64,000 nt of DNA from Gari tellinella (lineage: Eukaryota > Mollusca > Bivalvia > Cardiida > Psammobiidae), in the NCBI GenBank assembly GCA_922989275.2, contig OV277866.1:58023246-58087245 (forward strand). The letters are read 5' to 3'. The position numbers and the translations under genes are program-made. Shown here piece by piece: positions 1 to 11,104 of this stretch. Position 1 is the first letter of the stretch. Each line of letters starts with the position of its first letter. The notes below the pieces were generated by a model. That model saw nothing but the letters and a program-made list of their open reading frames with translations, did not search any database and was not told the DNA's origin.

Positions 1-825
1 AGAGACTGTGACAAAGAAGTTCATGAGGAGATGAACAAAGATGAGAGTAACAAAAGTGGAGAAATGGATGCATCCAAAGAAGTTGAGGACGATTCTGATT
101 CGGAGAGCGAGTTTGGTTATGACCTTGCAGATGGTGCAGGTTGGAGTGGGGACGCCCATTGTCCGGACATCACGCAATCTGAAGAGAGAGTGGACACCAG
201 TGTAGATGCTGATGTTGTTAGTCCAAGTCAGGATAATGTTAGCAAGAATTCAATTTCCTTGGATTCAGAAGAACAACAGACTCCTGAAGAAGGAAATGAG
301 GAAACATTGAAGTCACAGAGTAACGGAAATACAGAGGAACACAGTAGAGTTGAGGACAAGGTTGTTGAATCCAACACAAACGAGACCATTATAGATGAGA
401 ATGAAGCTGAGAATCCTAAAGATCCGCCACAGGACCTTGTTGGAGGTGGAAATGTCGAGGACGAGAGTACAGAAGCACAAGAACTTGAGGAAGTAGTGAC
501 AGAAGGCCATGTGGATACAGTTCCATTTACTAAGGAGCCAGATCCTGTTGTTGTATCTACAGACAATGCTGAAGCGTCTAAGTCACCGATTGCGAAAGCC
601 AGCGAAAATGAAGAAAGAGTCCCGCCAAAACCACCTACACCACTTCCAAGAAGATCCATAAGGGAAAGGAGGAGACCAGCAAGATTCGACGAGTACCATA
701 TGTACCAAGTGTCTAGACCCTATGATAGCAAGTTGGAAGCATTGAATAGTCTTATGGATAGTGGAATTCTCAGTGAAATGGACATTGCTGTAGCCCATAA
801 GATTATAGAAGCAGTTATGAAGTAA
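1..825 (+). CDS. C-terminal end of an LTR-retrotransposon polyprotein (partial)
   Basis: The frame is open from base 1, so the protein begins outside the window; the first Met here is at 31. About 275 residues are visible. Most of it is acidic and of low complexity, rich in Glu, Asp, Ser and Asn. Near the end comes a proline stretch (PPKPPTPLPR) and then a basic RRSIRERRRPARFDEY block. A basic RRSxRxRRxPxRF block of this kind is often seen at the C-terminus of Ty3/gypsy-type Pol proteins in animals. The downstream context supports a retroelement: 480 bp after the stop lies a polypurine tract followed by TGTGTAACC, as expected for a 3' LTR. No RT, RNase H or integrase residue is in view, so the clade is inferred. 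A host gene with an acidic tail is the alternative. Confidence 0.45.
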   Translation, partial: RDCDKEVHEEMNKDESNKSGEMDASKEVEDDSDSESEFGYDLADGAGWSGDAHCPDITQSEERVDTSVDADVVSPSQDNVSKNSISLDSEEQQTPEEGNEETLKSQSNGNTEEHSRVEDKVVESNTNETIIDENEAENPKDPPQDLVGGGNVEDESTEAQELEEVVTEGHVDTVPFTKEPDPVVVSTDNAEASKSPIAKASENEERVPPKPPTPLPRRSIRERRRPARFDEYHMYQVSRPYDSKLEALNSLMDSGILSEMDIAVAHKIIEAVMK

Positions 826-1306
826 TTGCATTTATTTTCTGTATTGTATATTATAAACATTCAGTTGATATTGTTATCTTGTTTTTAACATTGCCCATAC
901 ATTGGTAGATCTAATTTGTGGGGACAAAATTTTTAGCAGGGGGGAACACTTTTATAAATGTTTTTAGTATTGTTTATTTCATTATGTAGGTATGTATGGT
1001 CAGTTGAATTGGTTAGTTGTCAGGTAGTCAGTACCAGTAGATTATTTTTTGTTTTGGTAAAACCATTACTAGTTTGTAGTGCATTAGTGATAATGTACTG
1101 TTTGAGCAGATGTTGATGTAACTGTATTTATACAGATATGTAGAGTTTATTGTATCTAGTAGGTAGATCTAGATGGTTTGTACATTTAGGCAATATTTGA
1201 TGTACCTTAAGTAGTGTAGTATTTGGACTGATTACTGACTGACCGACTGTTTACTTTTTTCTGTTGACTGATTGTGCTTAATGTAGGAATGACGAGACGT
1301 CATTTC

Positions 1307-1320
1307 AGGAGGAGGGGAAG
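1307..1320 (+). other. Polypurine tract of the LTR retrotransposon
   Basis: A 14-base all-purine run (AGGAGGAGGGGAAG) lies directly before TGTGTAACC. A polypurine tract touching the 3' LTR is the plus-strand primer of LTR retrotransposons. Confidence 0.5.
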
Positions 1321-1520
1321 TGTGTAACCAGGTTGACTTTTGGTTCATTTCGGTATTTATTTTACATTGTTGGTATTTAGCGAGTTACTTCCCTTGGTTA
1401 AATCTCGTGAATAGTGTCACATGACTTCTCGCGGCAAATCTAACTAGTATTCTCAATAAAGTCACTTTTTAGTCATTAGTCGAGGTACAAGGACGTCTTC
1501 TATCATTTAGCAAGTAAGTG
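1321..1520 (+). mobile_element. Start of a 3' LTR (right end not resolved)
   Basis: Begins with TGTGTAACC immediately after the polypurine tract and holds an AATAAA at 1455-1460, which would be the element's poly(A) signal. The 5' LTR is outside the window, so the right edge cannot be fixed by comparison. The coordinate given is a minimum. Confidence 0.4.
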
Positions 1521-2374
1521 GGAATAATGGAAAGTATATTCTTAACATGGCATGTCTTGTTTCTTTTAAATACTGTTTGCTTTCGATATTCTTTACGCGC
1601 TTACGGTTTCATGCAATGGGTTTTCGCGTTTGTAGCGAAAAGCGGAATGGTGGCTTTCATCTTCTTTCAGCGCGGTTTTATCTTTCAGGCATGTTAATAA
1701 CCTTTTCACAAGTACTTTGACCATTCACCTTTTAATTTACAGCAGCATTAACATTAGCACCAGTGTGAGAGACGAGGTGGAGTGATTGGTGGAGTTGAGC
1801 TTTGTTGAAACATTTGGTTCCACAAACTGGTAAGCTATGTTGTATATTGTTTTGTACTGTATGGCGTTGTTGTATGTATAATGTGTCTTCAGGAAACCTA
1901 TTCTAGAGGAATATATAGTTATTATGAAGGTTGCAGGTTGTAGGCCACTAGAACCATGATTTATTGTTAACTGCTGTATGTTATATGCCCCTAGCTAAAT
2001 GCTTTCTGTTTTAAGAGACATTTGCCCATGTTATTTTCAGCTCTTAAAGACCATGTAATAGAATGTATATTTAGTGTGCTTTAACGCCTGTATTTTCAGG
2101 ATGTAGACTTCGTTAGACTTGGTTTGACTCGCCTTGGTTTGACTTGTGTTGAGTTGGTTTGGCTAGACACATCTGTATTCTGCCATGTGAGCTATGTCTA
2201 CCGTTTGATGTAAATTACAGAGTGAACAGAGATTGGCTATTGTTATTCCTCACATCCGGTTAGAGCCCCACCCTCAAAACAGGATTCAAGAGTTTTCGAT
2301 TAGTTTATAAACTAGGTTATATTTATATAAACCAATAACCCAAAGGGGTACATTTATAATGTCGAACAATCTAT
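1521..2374. other. No recognisable gene; possibly the rest of the LTR
   Basis: AT-rich sequence with no open frame of note. The first few hundred bases may still belong to the LTR. At 2101-2165 there is a weak run of GACTTGG/TTTGACT-like words, too diverged to call a repeat. Confidence 0.3.
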
Positions 2375-2378
2375 TTAA

Positions 2379-2590
2379 CCCCTTTCTCCATAGTTACACG
2401 TTTTATGCATTTAATATAGTTCCAATCTATACAGCCATGACTCTGTATCAAGAAATAGTGTCCATATCCCAGCAGATGGTAGATTAAAACAGGTTGAAGG
2501 TAAAGAAATATTCTGTTATATTTTCACACTGCTTTAAAAGCTCATCCGTATTTAAACTTCAAAACTAGAAACAAGCTACAATGAAATGGG
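2379..2590. mobile_element. Degenerate TTAA-flanked MITE (CCCATTACC family)
   Basis: TTAA at 2375-2378 and 2591-2594 flank inverted ends of the CCCTTTCTCCAT / ATGAAATGGG type. The interior keeps the family order: a 'gttccaat...cagtcatgaat'-like block, a worn TTAAAACAGGTTGAAGGTAAAG arm and its partner. This is the most numerous family in the window. Confidence 0.55.
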
Positions 2591-2727
2591 TTAAAATCTC
2601 TGATTGTATGAGAGGCTTTATCAAATATTTTGTACATGATTCCCTTAACTTTCAAAATTACTACCGTGACGATATAAACGGAATATTACTATACTTTGCA
2701 TATCTTATGCACCGGATCACTCGAGTT

Positions 2728-2791
2728 GTGTGTGTAACGGCTATATCCAACGAGACCGGAGGTCGAGTTGGATATAGCCTTTACACACATC
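2728..2791. repeat. Inverted repeat
   Basis: Arms around 2729-2752 and 2766-2790 share GGCTATATCCAAC and its complement around a short loop. Probably the core of a small foldback element; no ends are defined. Confidence 0.45.
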
Positions 2792-2961
2792 TCGCGCGTG
2801 GGAATAATATATATGTTTTTACTCAATTGTATACAACCTACATAAAATGTAGTTCTACTGAATTATAGGGTAAACAGGTCAGATCCAGATCGGACACCGA
2901 CGCAGTGTCACTCGGTGTATGATATGTATCCAGACTGGTTGGCAGTCATGTCGATGTTTAA

Positions 2962-3169
2962 CCCATTACTCCATAGCTTGTTCTAGTTTTGAAAATATGA
3001 GACCACTTAAAACAGGTTGAAAGTAAAGCAGAATGCGCCTTAAGCATCTACTAGATACAAGAAAATATTTATTCTGATAAATATTCATAATTTGTATAAT
3101 TTGGAACTATTTTCTTCAGTGGAGGAATAAATTAAAGGTGTAAAAATGCGCAATTATGGGGTAACGGGC
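2962..3169. mobile_element. TTAA MITE, CCCATTACC family
   Basis: The left end has TTAA (2958-2961) then CCCATTACTCCAT; the right end is ATGGGGTAACGGG with the TTAA lost. The hairpin core keeps only its left arm (AGTAAAGCAGAATGCGCC), so the right arm is deleted. Confidence 0.6.
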
Positions 3170-3344
3170 CAATCAGTCAATATGCACGAACTCTTAATTT
3201 GGCAAATTAAAACGGGCGATTATATAAAGAGTCTCGCAACAATTTTTAGCTTTAAAAATAGTAAATTGTAAATATATTTCAAATGCTCATATAAAGTGGT
3301 AAGAATTAGTATAGGATAAGAAATTATGTTTAAAAATGCATTTC

Positions 3345-3425
3345 CAAAAAGAGAGAAGCTCTGGGGTTGGATTCGAACCTGTGACCCTCCATCTTTCAAC
3401 GCAACGGATAAAACGATGGAAACTA
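3345..3425 (-). repeat. tRNA-like fragment (SINE remnant)
   Basis: On the minus strand a good Pol III B box (GGTTCGAATCC) is preceded by a poor anticodon-arm-like stretch, and no clear A box is seen. It looks like a decayed tRNA-derived SINE head, not a working tRNA gene. Confidence 0.3.
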
Positions 3426-4001
3426 TCTAAAAAATGAAGATAAGGATGTTTTTAGACTGATCATATTTTTCTAATGCAAGATAATGCTACACATTTGGTT
3501 TTATTTGAGCATTTTCTTTTATTGTTTGCAAATACACCATCCGGTTGCGAGTCGCTTTAAAGGTGATATTTTTTTGATTTGTTAACAGTTAAGCATGAAA
3601 TAAATATACAATGAAATTTAAAATTAAACAGTGAACACTTTATTTTATTACCAAATCTTAGGAGCTGAATCATGTGAACAACTTACCTTATTAAATATAC
3701 CGGCCATATAAAATCTGTTTTTCGGTCTCTAATCCAGTTGATAACAGATGGGTGGCAGCTTTGGGTAGAATAAAAGTAAGGCATAAAACTCCATTCGGGG
3801 TGTTTCTGTCTTATTTTCATAGCTTACATTTGGAATATAATTATAAATATTTCCCAATAAACGCCTGTGACCCTGTTGAAATAGATCTACGTATGACAGG
3901 GCGTTATTTTTTTTATCACCGTTGGGGTAGACTGACAATATTGAAATGTGAGCCCGAGGTCGATTCCCAGCGATCTCAACATTGAAAATAGACAGGAACG
4001 A

Positions 4002-4140
4002 TTGAAAATAGACAGAAACGAAAAGTAACGTTAAAATAAGTCACCGGGTTGATTCCAAACGTGCTCAATGTTGAAAATAGACAGAAACGACAAGTAACGT
4101 TAAAATAAGTCACCGGGTTGATTCCAAACGTGCTCAATGT
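4002..4140. repeat. Tandem duplication, 69-bp unit x2
   Basis: Two copies of a 69-bp unit starting TTGAAAATAGACAGAAACGA begin at 4002 and 4071, with a third start at 4140 that then diverges. A 20-bp partial unit precedes at 3982. The two copies differ at about one position. Confidence 0.75.
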
Positions 4141-4274
4141 TGAAAATAGAGACCGGGTCTATTCTAAATATTATGAATAGACCCGGGTCGATCAGTAACG
4201 ATGTAAAAGACATAGGATCGGTTTCCAATGAAGGGTCAACGCTAAATGTATCATCGGTTGACTTAATATATTAA

Positions 4275-5525
4275 CCCTTCATGATCAAATTATTCGGGAG
4301 ATTTTTACCCCTTCACCGCTTTATTGTCGTCTGCTTCAGTATTGTTATGGGAAATTGTCAAAGTATATGAAAACACTCTATGATGGTTTTGTATTGAAGA
4401 GCTATTTCAGATGAATGAAAAAATAGGAAAAGTGTACAACTTTTGGCTCTAAGGCCATGTAAAATTTACCACACCCACTCTTTCTTATTTTGTCCTTTTC
4501 AAAAGCCCGCTTCAATAAAATCCATTTCAAATGAAAACAACTATGATAATTTTGTTTGTGTTATTTTTTTCCTGTCTATGGCAGTGCTTCTTCATTTAAA
4601 CACTAATTTAAGAGAAAACGGGCACCAAATGTGAAATTTATAAAGCTCCAAATATCATCGATATGGTACTCTTTTGTAAATTTTGTAAAGGGAGATAACT
4701 CTTTTTACTTTAATAACTCAAAATTTACAACACTGACCTTTCAATTTCATTTTATATTTTGAACTGCCTTAGGACGGGCTTTCATCTGGTAGAATATAAG
4801 AAAAGTTTAATACTAGAACTATTTCATTTTCAATTTTTTTTACTTTTTTTTCATAAAATAAAAAATCTAATAAAGTCATGCCCTATAAAAAGCACATTTT
4901 TGATATTCAAGGATCCATATTGTTCAAACCTGGTGCCTGCCTTGTCTAAATTTGATTCCTATATGTGAAAATACCACCATAGAATGAAATAAATAAAGAA
5001 AACCCAAATTACAATGTTTGTTTTGTTTTGAAATAGAGTTTACTGAAGCTCGTACTTTGAATGGGTAATTTTTTTTTAAAAAATCCAAATTTGACATACA
5101 TTTTTCAAATCGCTGTAGCTAAAAAAAAAAGGACACCATCATATTTTTTTTCTCCATTTTTTCATTCATTAAAACAGCTCTTCTTAAAAAACAATGATAG
5201 AAAAAAAAGTTTAATACTTTGAAAAAATCGCTTATGAGTTTGATACACCCTTAACCCTTTACCTGATAGCTTATTTCTTGTATTGAACATAGATGACTAC
5301 TTAAAGCAGGTTGAAAGTAAAACAGAATGCGCCTTGAGGCGCATTCTGCTTTACTTTCAGCCTGCTTTAAGCTATCAAGTGCTTGAATCTAGAAACTATT
5401 CCCAATAATATATTTTCATGACTGATTGAATTTGAACTTTTTTCTTCAGCGGAGGAATATATCATATTCGCTAAAAGGCGCTTCTATGGGGTAAAGGGTT
5501 AAAGCGTCAAATGAGAGAGAAAGGG
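4275..5525. mobile_element. Second TTAA-flanked family (CCCTTC...GAAAGGG), long copy
   Basis: TTAA lies at 4271-4274 and 5526-5529. The left end (CCCTTCATGATCAAAT, then GATTTTTACCCCTTCACCG) and right end (AGCGTCAAATGAGAGAGAAAGGG) match the short copy at 43851-44066. The interior, 4330-5250, is AT-rich with no convincing ORF. The copy carries a nested MITE at 5255-5498. Non-autonomous. Confidence 0.5.
5255..5498. mobile_element. TTAA MITE, CCCATTACC family (nested)
   Basis: TTAA at 5251-5254 and 5499-5502. Ends are CCCTTTACCTGATAG and CTATGGGGTAAAGGG. The centre is a near-perfect hairpin with GTAAAACAGAATGCGCC and GGCGCATTCTGCTTTAC arms. It is inserted in the longer TTAA element. Confidence 0.75.
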
Positions 5526-5893
5526 TTAATGATGTTCATTGAGAGATTATGTTTAATACCCACTGAGATCCATGACCTCGCATTTGAAACATTTATGATT
5601 TATCCTTCTACAATATGTGAACATGAAATTGTCGTCTGCAACAATTTTCAAATTTGATCTTAAGGCATTTTCTTTCAGTTTATTTCATCATGCAGTGTCA
5701 AATTCGTCATTTAGATCCAGATGAGACCCCCAAAAGACTTGACTTCTCATCTTGATCCCAACTCTTGTCAACAAGTTAAATAGTATAAGTTACGCGAATT
5801 AACCGACTAACACGTTACAGTATTTATACTTACGTTCCGCTCTATATATAAGATCACAATTTCAAATCTGTGTCATCATGATACGACTTTAAC

Positions 5894-6010
5894 CCTTTAC
5901 CCCATAGTCCATTTCTAGTTTTGAAGACAGGTGACTACTTAAAGCATGTTGGCTTTAAGCTATATACCATCTGCTAGGATATAGGAAATATTGCTGATGC
6001 TGCATATTCT
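5894..6010. mobile_element. TTAA MITE, truncated copy
   Basis: Starts TTAACCCTTTACCCCATAG at 5890 and follows the family to 'ccatctgctaggatatagg', but the hairpin core is deleted and the right end is missing. Confidence 0.5.
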
Positions 6011-6220
6011 ACGAAAAGTTTGATCATAATATGTGTTAATGTCGCAGTAAATAACCTCTTGAACTTTTATTTAATGCAACTTATATATTAATTAGAACAT
6101 TTAACAAATACAATATATGTAACAAAACATCGAAACATTTATCTCTACGGTGTAAATCCGATATGAAAATTAAGAAGTTCAACAATATCTCGTGTTGTCT
6201 GAATACACCAGTAACTGGTA

Positions 6221-6479
6221 CAGTGGAGAATACGCCATTCCTTCCCGTTTAAACGAAACGAAACGCAAACGCAAAACACTAAAACGTAGAAAAGTGCAAC
6301 TTTCGGACAATTCTGATAATTCATGTTTATCTTGGTGGCAAACAGTTTGGAGCCTGATCAGACGCCTGGATACCTGGCGTCTGACCTGGCTCCAAACTGT
6401 TTGCAATAGAAATAGGGAATAGAAATAATAGTTTTAGCGTAAACTCGATTATTTGGAAAGAATAACGTTTTCTCCACTG
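6221..6479. mobile_element. TA-flanked MITE, CAGTGGAGAA family
   Basis: TA (6219-6220) then CAGTGGAGAATACG at the left; CGTTTTCTCCACTG then TA (6480-6481) at the right. The centre is a long foldback around CAAACAGTTTGGAGCCTGAT. CAGT...ACTG ends with a TA duplication are typical of mariner/pogo-type elements; the superfamily call is inference. Confidence 0.7.
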
Positions 6480-6549
6480 TACACACCGGTAATACTATAG
6501 GACCATTGAGGGTTTATGTGTCACTACAAATAATTTCCTGTAGAGAGTA

Positions 6550-6785
6550 CAGTGGAGAAAACGTTATTCTTTCCCAATAAACGCGTTTACGCTAAAACTA
6601 TTTTTTCCATTGCAAAGAGTTTGGAGCCAGATCAGACGCCGGGTAACCCGGCGTCTGATCAGGCTCCAAACTGTTTGCCACTCAGATCAACATGAATAAT
6701 AAAAATTGTCCAAACGTTGTTCTTTTCTATGTTTTAGTGCAATGCGTTTGCGTACGTTTGGGAAATAATAACAGATTCTCAACTG
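6550..6785. mobile_element. TA-flanked MITE, CAGTGGAGAA family, second copy
   Basis: TA (6548-6549), CAGTGGAGAAAACGTTATTC at the left and TTCTCAACTG then TA (6786-6787) at the right. The core hairpin, about 6615-6680, pairs GGAGCCAGATCAGACGCCGG with its complement. Confidence 0.7.
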
Positions 6786-6879
6786 TACATTTGTAATACA
6801 AACAGGGAAGACACAGATCACAGAGTCCTCTGATCAGATCTGCTTCGTTTGTAATTGTACAGAACATAGTTTAAAACAC

Positions 6880-7399
6880 TCCAAAATAGTCAAAATTAGG
6901 TTATCCTGAAACTATTCTTTCCATTGCAAAAAGCTTGGAGCATGATCAGACGCAGGGTAACACAGTGCCTGATTAGACTCCAAACTGTTTGCCACTCAAA
7001 TTAACTCATAAATGACGAGTATACTCGTCGCTAGGGTTGAATGTGTTAAAAATAATAGTTAGAATTGTCAACAAGTAGCCATTTACCTATTTAAGTGCAG
7101 TGCGTTTGCGCTTCGTTTAACCCATTACCCCGTTACATAGCCCGTTTCTCGTTTTGATGATATGTTACAGCTTAAAGCAGGTTGAAAGTAAAGCAGAATG
7201 CGCCATAAGGCGCATTCTGCTTTACTTTCAGCCTGCTTAAAATTATCATTTACTAAAATATAGAAAATATTTCTTATGAGTATTTCATGACTATACAAAT
7301 TTGCACTATTTTCTTCAGGAATAAATTAGAGGCGTCAAAAGGCGCATTTATGGGGTAATGGGTTTAACGGAAAAGAATAACGTATTCTCCACTGTACTG
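6880..7399. mobile_element. CAGTGGAGAA-family copy split by a TTAA MITE
   Basis: The core (CTTGGAGCATGATCAGACGC and its inverse, 6930-6985) and the right terminus (AATAACGTATTCTCCACTG, ending at 7395-7396) belong to one worn copy. Its 'cgtttaacg' stretch is interrupted at TTAA by the MITE at 7121-7363. The left terminus is lost. Confidence 0.5.
7121..7363. mobile_element. TTAA MITE, CCCATTACC family (nested)
   Basis: TTAA at 7117-7120 and 7364-7367. Left end CCCATTACCCCG, right end ATGGGGTAATGGG. The core hairpin (7186-7231) is near perfect. Inserted in the CAGTGGAGAA-family copy. Confidence 0.75.
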
Positions 7400-7421
7400 A
7401 GTGTAGTTCGGTATATAGAGG

Positions 7422-7575
7422 TTACAGCGCAAACACACACGGTAGGTCAAACTCACAGGTTCTTGACACATAGATCTAGATCTATTACCAAAAATAATGG
7501 AAGTCTAGTAAAAAAAATAGTTGGTAATAGATCTAGATCTATGTGTCATGTACCTGTGGTCAAACTTGTGTTCAG
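7422..7575. repeat. Long inverted repeat
   Basis: Arms at about 7432-7490 and 7522-7575 share CATAGATCTAGATCTATTACC, a CAGGT block and a GTCAAACT block in inverse order. A foldback element without defined termini. Confidence 0.55.
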
Positions 7576-7603
7576 TGCCACTTCAAATTAGTTTAACCTT
7601 ATA

Positions 7604-7810
7604 CCGTGAAACCTCTCTATACCATAGTTCGGTCTATAAATAAACTACATGTATTTGAAAACAGGTGACAACTTAATGCAGGATAAAAGTAAGACAGAGA
7701 TGTACCTTTTGTTAGCGTTTGTGTAGCTTTTATCCTGCATAAAGTGGTCACCTGTATTTTGTATTCAACATTTTTCCCCAAACTGTGCCCAGTTAACAGA
7801 GGTTTTACTG
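7604..7810. mobile_element. TA-flanked MITE, CAGTAAAACCTCTG family
   Basis: Left TA then CCGTGAAACCTCTCTATAC; right GTTAACAGAGGTTTTACTG then TA (7811-7812). The interior holds inverted ACAGGTGACAACTTAATGCA and GCATAAAGTGGTCACCTGT arms. Pogo/mariner-like by its ends and TA site. Confidence 0.55.
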
Positions 7811-7867
7811 TAGTACTGTATACAGATGGCAGTTGTTGCAAGATTAACTTAAAGTAGATAGTTCTTA

Positions 7868-8238
7868 CAGTACTATACCTTACTACAGCGCTCCCTCTTT
7901 ATAACGACACCCAATGGGAGACAAAAAAAATGGAGGGAGTCGTTATAGGGAGGAAAATTTGCTGATATTTGCAAACAGCTTGAATTCAGATCAGACGCCG
8001 CGTAACGCGGCGTCTGATCTGGATTCAAGCTGTTTGTCACTAATCATTAAGCTTTTTCTTTCAAAATGTCACTAATGCAACTTTTTAGAAAAACAGCAGA
8101 CGAACATTTTAAGCAGACGTTACAGCAGCACTGAAATGATTAGAGATAATGGTCTTGTTTGGGGACAAGCGACAAGGGTCGTTGTAAGGAGGGAATCGTT
8201 GTTGGGAGGGCCGTTGTAGAGAGGGAGCCGTAGTACTG
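7868..8238. mobile_element. TA-type foldback element (CTCCCTCT family)
   Basis: Inverted ends contain GCGCTCCCTCTTTATAACGA and GTTGTAGAGAGGGAGCCG, bounded by CAGTACTA and TAGTACTG. The centre is a strong hairpin, 7979-8033 (CAGATCAGACGCCGCG and its complement). Related to the element at 22207-22822. Confidence 0.5.
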
Positions 8239-8889
8239 TTTACAGTTTTCAGATACCACCAGTACAAGTAGAATAAGTAGGAAGTCGCTGCACCGTCATA
8301 CTTTATCGTTTACAATTCTTCTAGATAACTTTCGGTGGTTTTGTGAAGATACTAAGTTTCAAAGTTAATCGTATGCGTGTAACACAACCTTTTGAAACTT
8401 AATACAATGTATGAGTCCTGTCATGACAAAACCTGCTTTCTCTGTTTCTGAGTTTGGCCTACTGCCCAACACTGTATTTATTATAATACAGCGACATAAA
8501 ACACATTAGATGTTTGTAGGTGCCAAACAGTGTATACTAAGACCAGCTGATGTGTCTTTGACGCGACGGCTTACCGTGATCTACACTGTTTGCGTGTACA
8601 AAATGGGATTGGCTTCTTTAACCTCTCAAACTTTAAAGCCAGAATATTGCTCTCAGACTACCCAAATCATGCACTCTTCTTACATGAAATTTATGGCACC
8701 TTCGTAATCGTAACATATAAAAAGAAATAATGCGTAGTACATTTTGAGGTAGTATTGCTTACAATCCTGTGAAATTTGTGGGAATAGTCGAGTTGAACAA
8801 CGACGAAGTCGAACGAGATTTTTCCGTATAGCTCATTAGCATATTCTTTAGCTATCTTTAGGAAATTAAAGCGCTTTCAGTCAAATAAG
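8239..8889. other. No gene seen
   Basis: A worn foldback is visible at about 8518-8605 (GCCAAACAGTGTA and TACACTGTTTGCG arms). The rest has no coding signal or repeat I can name. Confidence 0.3.
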
Positions 8890-9746
8890 GACAGCTATGG
8901 AAGGCCGGTGCGCCATGCTACTTGCTAGTTGTAAAATGCCAAATGCTGCTGTTTGTGAAATATCGAATGCTATTTGCTAAATGCGAAATGCTATTTTCGA
9001 AATGCTTATTTAAATGCTTATTTAAATGCCAAATGCTTTGGAGGTTTCTTCAAATGGCGGGTTTTCTCTATCATTTGACATTCAGCATATCGCATTTAGC
9101 ATTTAGCAAATCAAATTAAGGCCAAATAAAACATTACCCATGTTTCCTAGGGACACAATCATATATTGATATCTAGATCTATTTAACTTTTCATGGGGTA
9201 TTTTATATAATCATATTTATAATGAAAACATATGAATGCATTTTATTTTGCAGAGCCCTGTGCCATACATAAAATACCTTGAAAAAAATCATTTCAAATC
9301 ATTTATTTAATTGATAGGTCCCATTACGAAAATTTCCTTAAAAATTGAAACTGGTTTGATTGTTAATCTATATTGGTATACCGAACCGGAAAAGTAGTGG
9401 CTTTTATATGATAGGTGGAATTAATAATATTTCGAAATGTGTTGTATGCTTGTCAAATATGTCAATAAAATGTGTTGTCTGCATGTTGAATATGTCAATG
9501 GTTAATTCACTAGCAAATCATATCTGCAAGGAAGGTATTTTATGACAGATTTAGATAAAAAATTCTCTTAGATATTTGCTAATCTTATTCTAAAATCAAT
9601 TTCTAAAACACTAAAATGACTATAAAGCAGCTTTTTAAACAATTAATTGAAGAATAGCTTCTATTACTTGTTGCTCAAAAACAACTGTCACATGCGCCGC
9701 AAAAATGACAGACATTCGCCGATAGGTTTTTCGAAAAATGAAAAAC

Positions 9747-11104
9747 AACAAGAGGGCCTGAAGGCCCTGATATCGCTCACCATTTGTAATGAAGCCTGAT
9801 AGCTTTACCTTTGAATTTCACCCGTTTTATTCTAAATCCATTCAAGTTTGTCGACCTACTGTAGTATAGTAGAGTACATCAAAGGCAGTTAACTAGAGCC
9901 TAAACAATACTGAAATGAAGCCTTTTTCTAGCATTTCAAAGTATATCAAGGGCAGATAACTATTGCCACAATTATTACATTTCAACAATAATTGCACTCC
10001 TTCCAGAACATATAACTACATCCTTTGTGTACAAGTATAATCAAAATCCATTGAAAACTGTAGTTACAAGAGTGTAAACACTGTAAAATATGGCATTTTC
10101 AGCAATTCAAAGGTAGATATCTCTTGATCTATTTGTCCGATTCCAACCATTATCACACTTATTCAAACTCTTATGGTCATATACAATCTGGGCAAGTTTG
10201 AGAGAGCTTGGATAAATATTGTGGCCTCTAGAGCGTAAACACTGTTAAATATATCATTTTCAGCAATTCAAAGGTAGATCACTTTTGACCTATTGATCTG
10301 ATTACAACCATAATTGAAATCATCCGAAGTCTAATGGTAGTATACAATCTGAGTAAGTTTGAGAAAGATTGGATAAAATTTGTGACCTCTAGAGTGTAAA
10401 CATCGTTAAATATGGCATTTTCAGCAATTTAAAGGTAGATAACTCTCGACCTATAAGTCTGATTTCAACCATAATCAAACTCATCTGAACTCTTATAGTC
10501 ATTTACAATCTGAGCAGGTTTGAGATAGATTGGATAAAATTGTGGCCTCTAGAGTGTAAACACTGTTAAATATGGCATTTTCAGCAATTCAAAGGTATAT
10601 TTGTTCGATTTCAACCAAAATCGAACTCATCCGAACTCTTATGGTCAAATACAATCTGGGCCAGTTTTAGAAAGATTGGATAAATACTGTGGCTTCTAGA
10701 GTGTAAACACCATTAAATATGGCATTTTCAGTAATTCAAATGTAGATAACTTTTGATCTATTTGTCCGATTTCAACCAAAAGCGAACTCTCTTGTACTCT
10801 TATGGTCATATACAATCTGGGCAAGTTTTAGAAAGATTGGATAAATACTGTGGCTTCAAGAGTGTAAACACTGTTGAATATGGCATTTTCAGCAGTTCAA
10901 AGGTCGATAACTCATGACCTATTTCTCCGATTTCAACCATAATCGAACTCATCCGAACTCTTATGGCAATATACCATCTGAGCAAGTTTGAGAAAGATTG
11001 GATAAATATTGTGGCCTCTAGAGTGTAAACACTAAAATTGTTTACGACGCACGACGGACATTCAAGGATTGCAAAAGCTCACCCTGAGCTAGCTCAGGTG
11101 AGCT
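9747..11104 (+). mobile_element. Helitron-like (HINE/pearl-type) element, subfamily A, copy 1
   Basis: Begins AACAAGAGGGCCTGAAGG and ends CTCAGGTGAGCT before a run of A. The 5' end has the hairpin AGGGCC-TGAA-GGCCCT; the 3' end has AGCTCACC...GGTGAGCT with an inner GAGCTAGCTC palindrome. The core is six 161-bp repeats. Copy 2 of the host TIR element keeps the uninterrupted site (GAAAAACAAAAACGTTT at 46861). Comparing the two shows a clean insertion with no target duplication, as rolling-circle elements leave. No Rep/helicase is present. Assignment to bivalve pearl-like elements is inference. Confidence 0.7.
10072..11030. repeat. 161-bp tandem repeat core of the Helitron-like element
   Basis: The phrase AGTGTAAAC(A/-)CTGTTAAATATGG recurs at 10071, 10232, 10393, 10553, 10700, 10861 and 11022. 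The steps are 161, 161, 160, 147, 161 and 161 bp; the short step is one deletion. Confidence 0.8.

Noticed and set aside
2581..2868. 95-codon plus-strand ORF
   Set aside because: It begins in a MITE end and runs through an inverted repeat; no protein features.
6179..6422. Overlapping 75-76 codon ORFs on both strands
   Set aside because: Both are translations of the palindromic core of a TA-flanked MITE.
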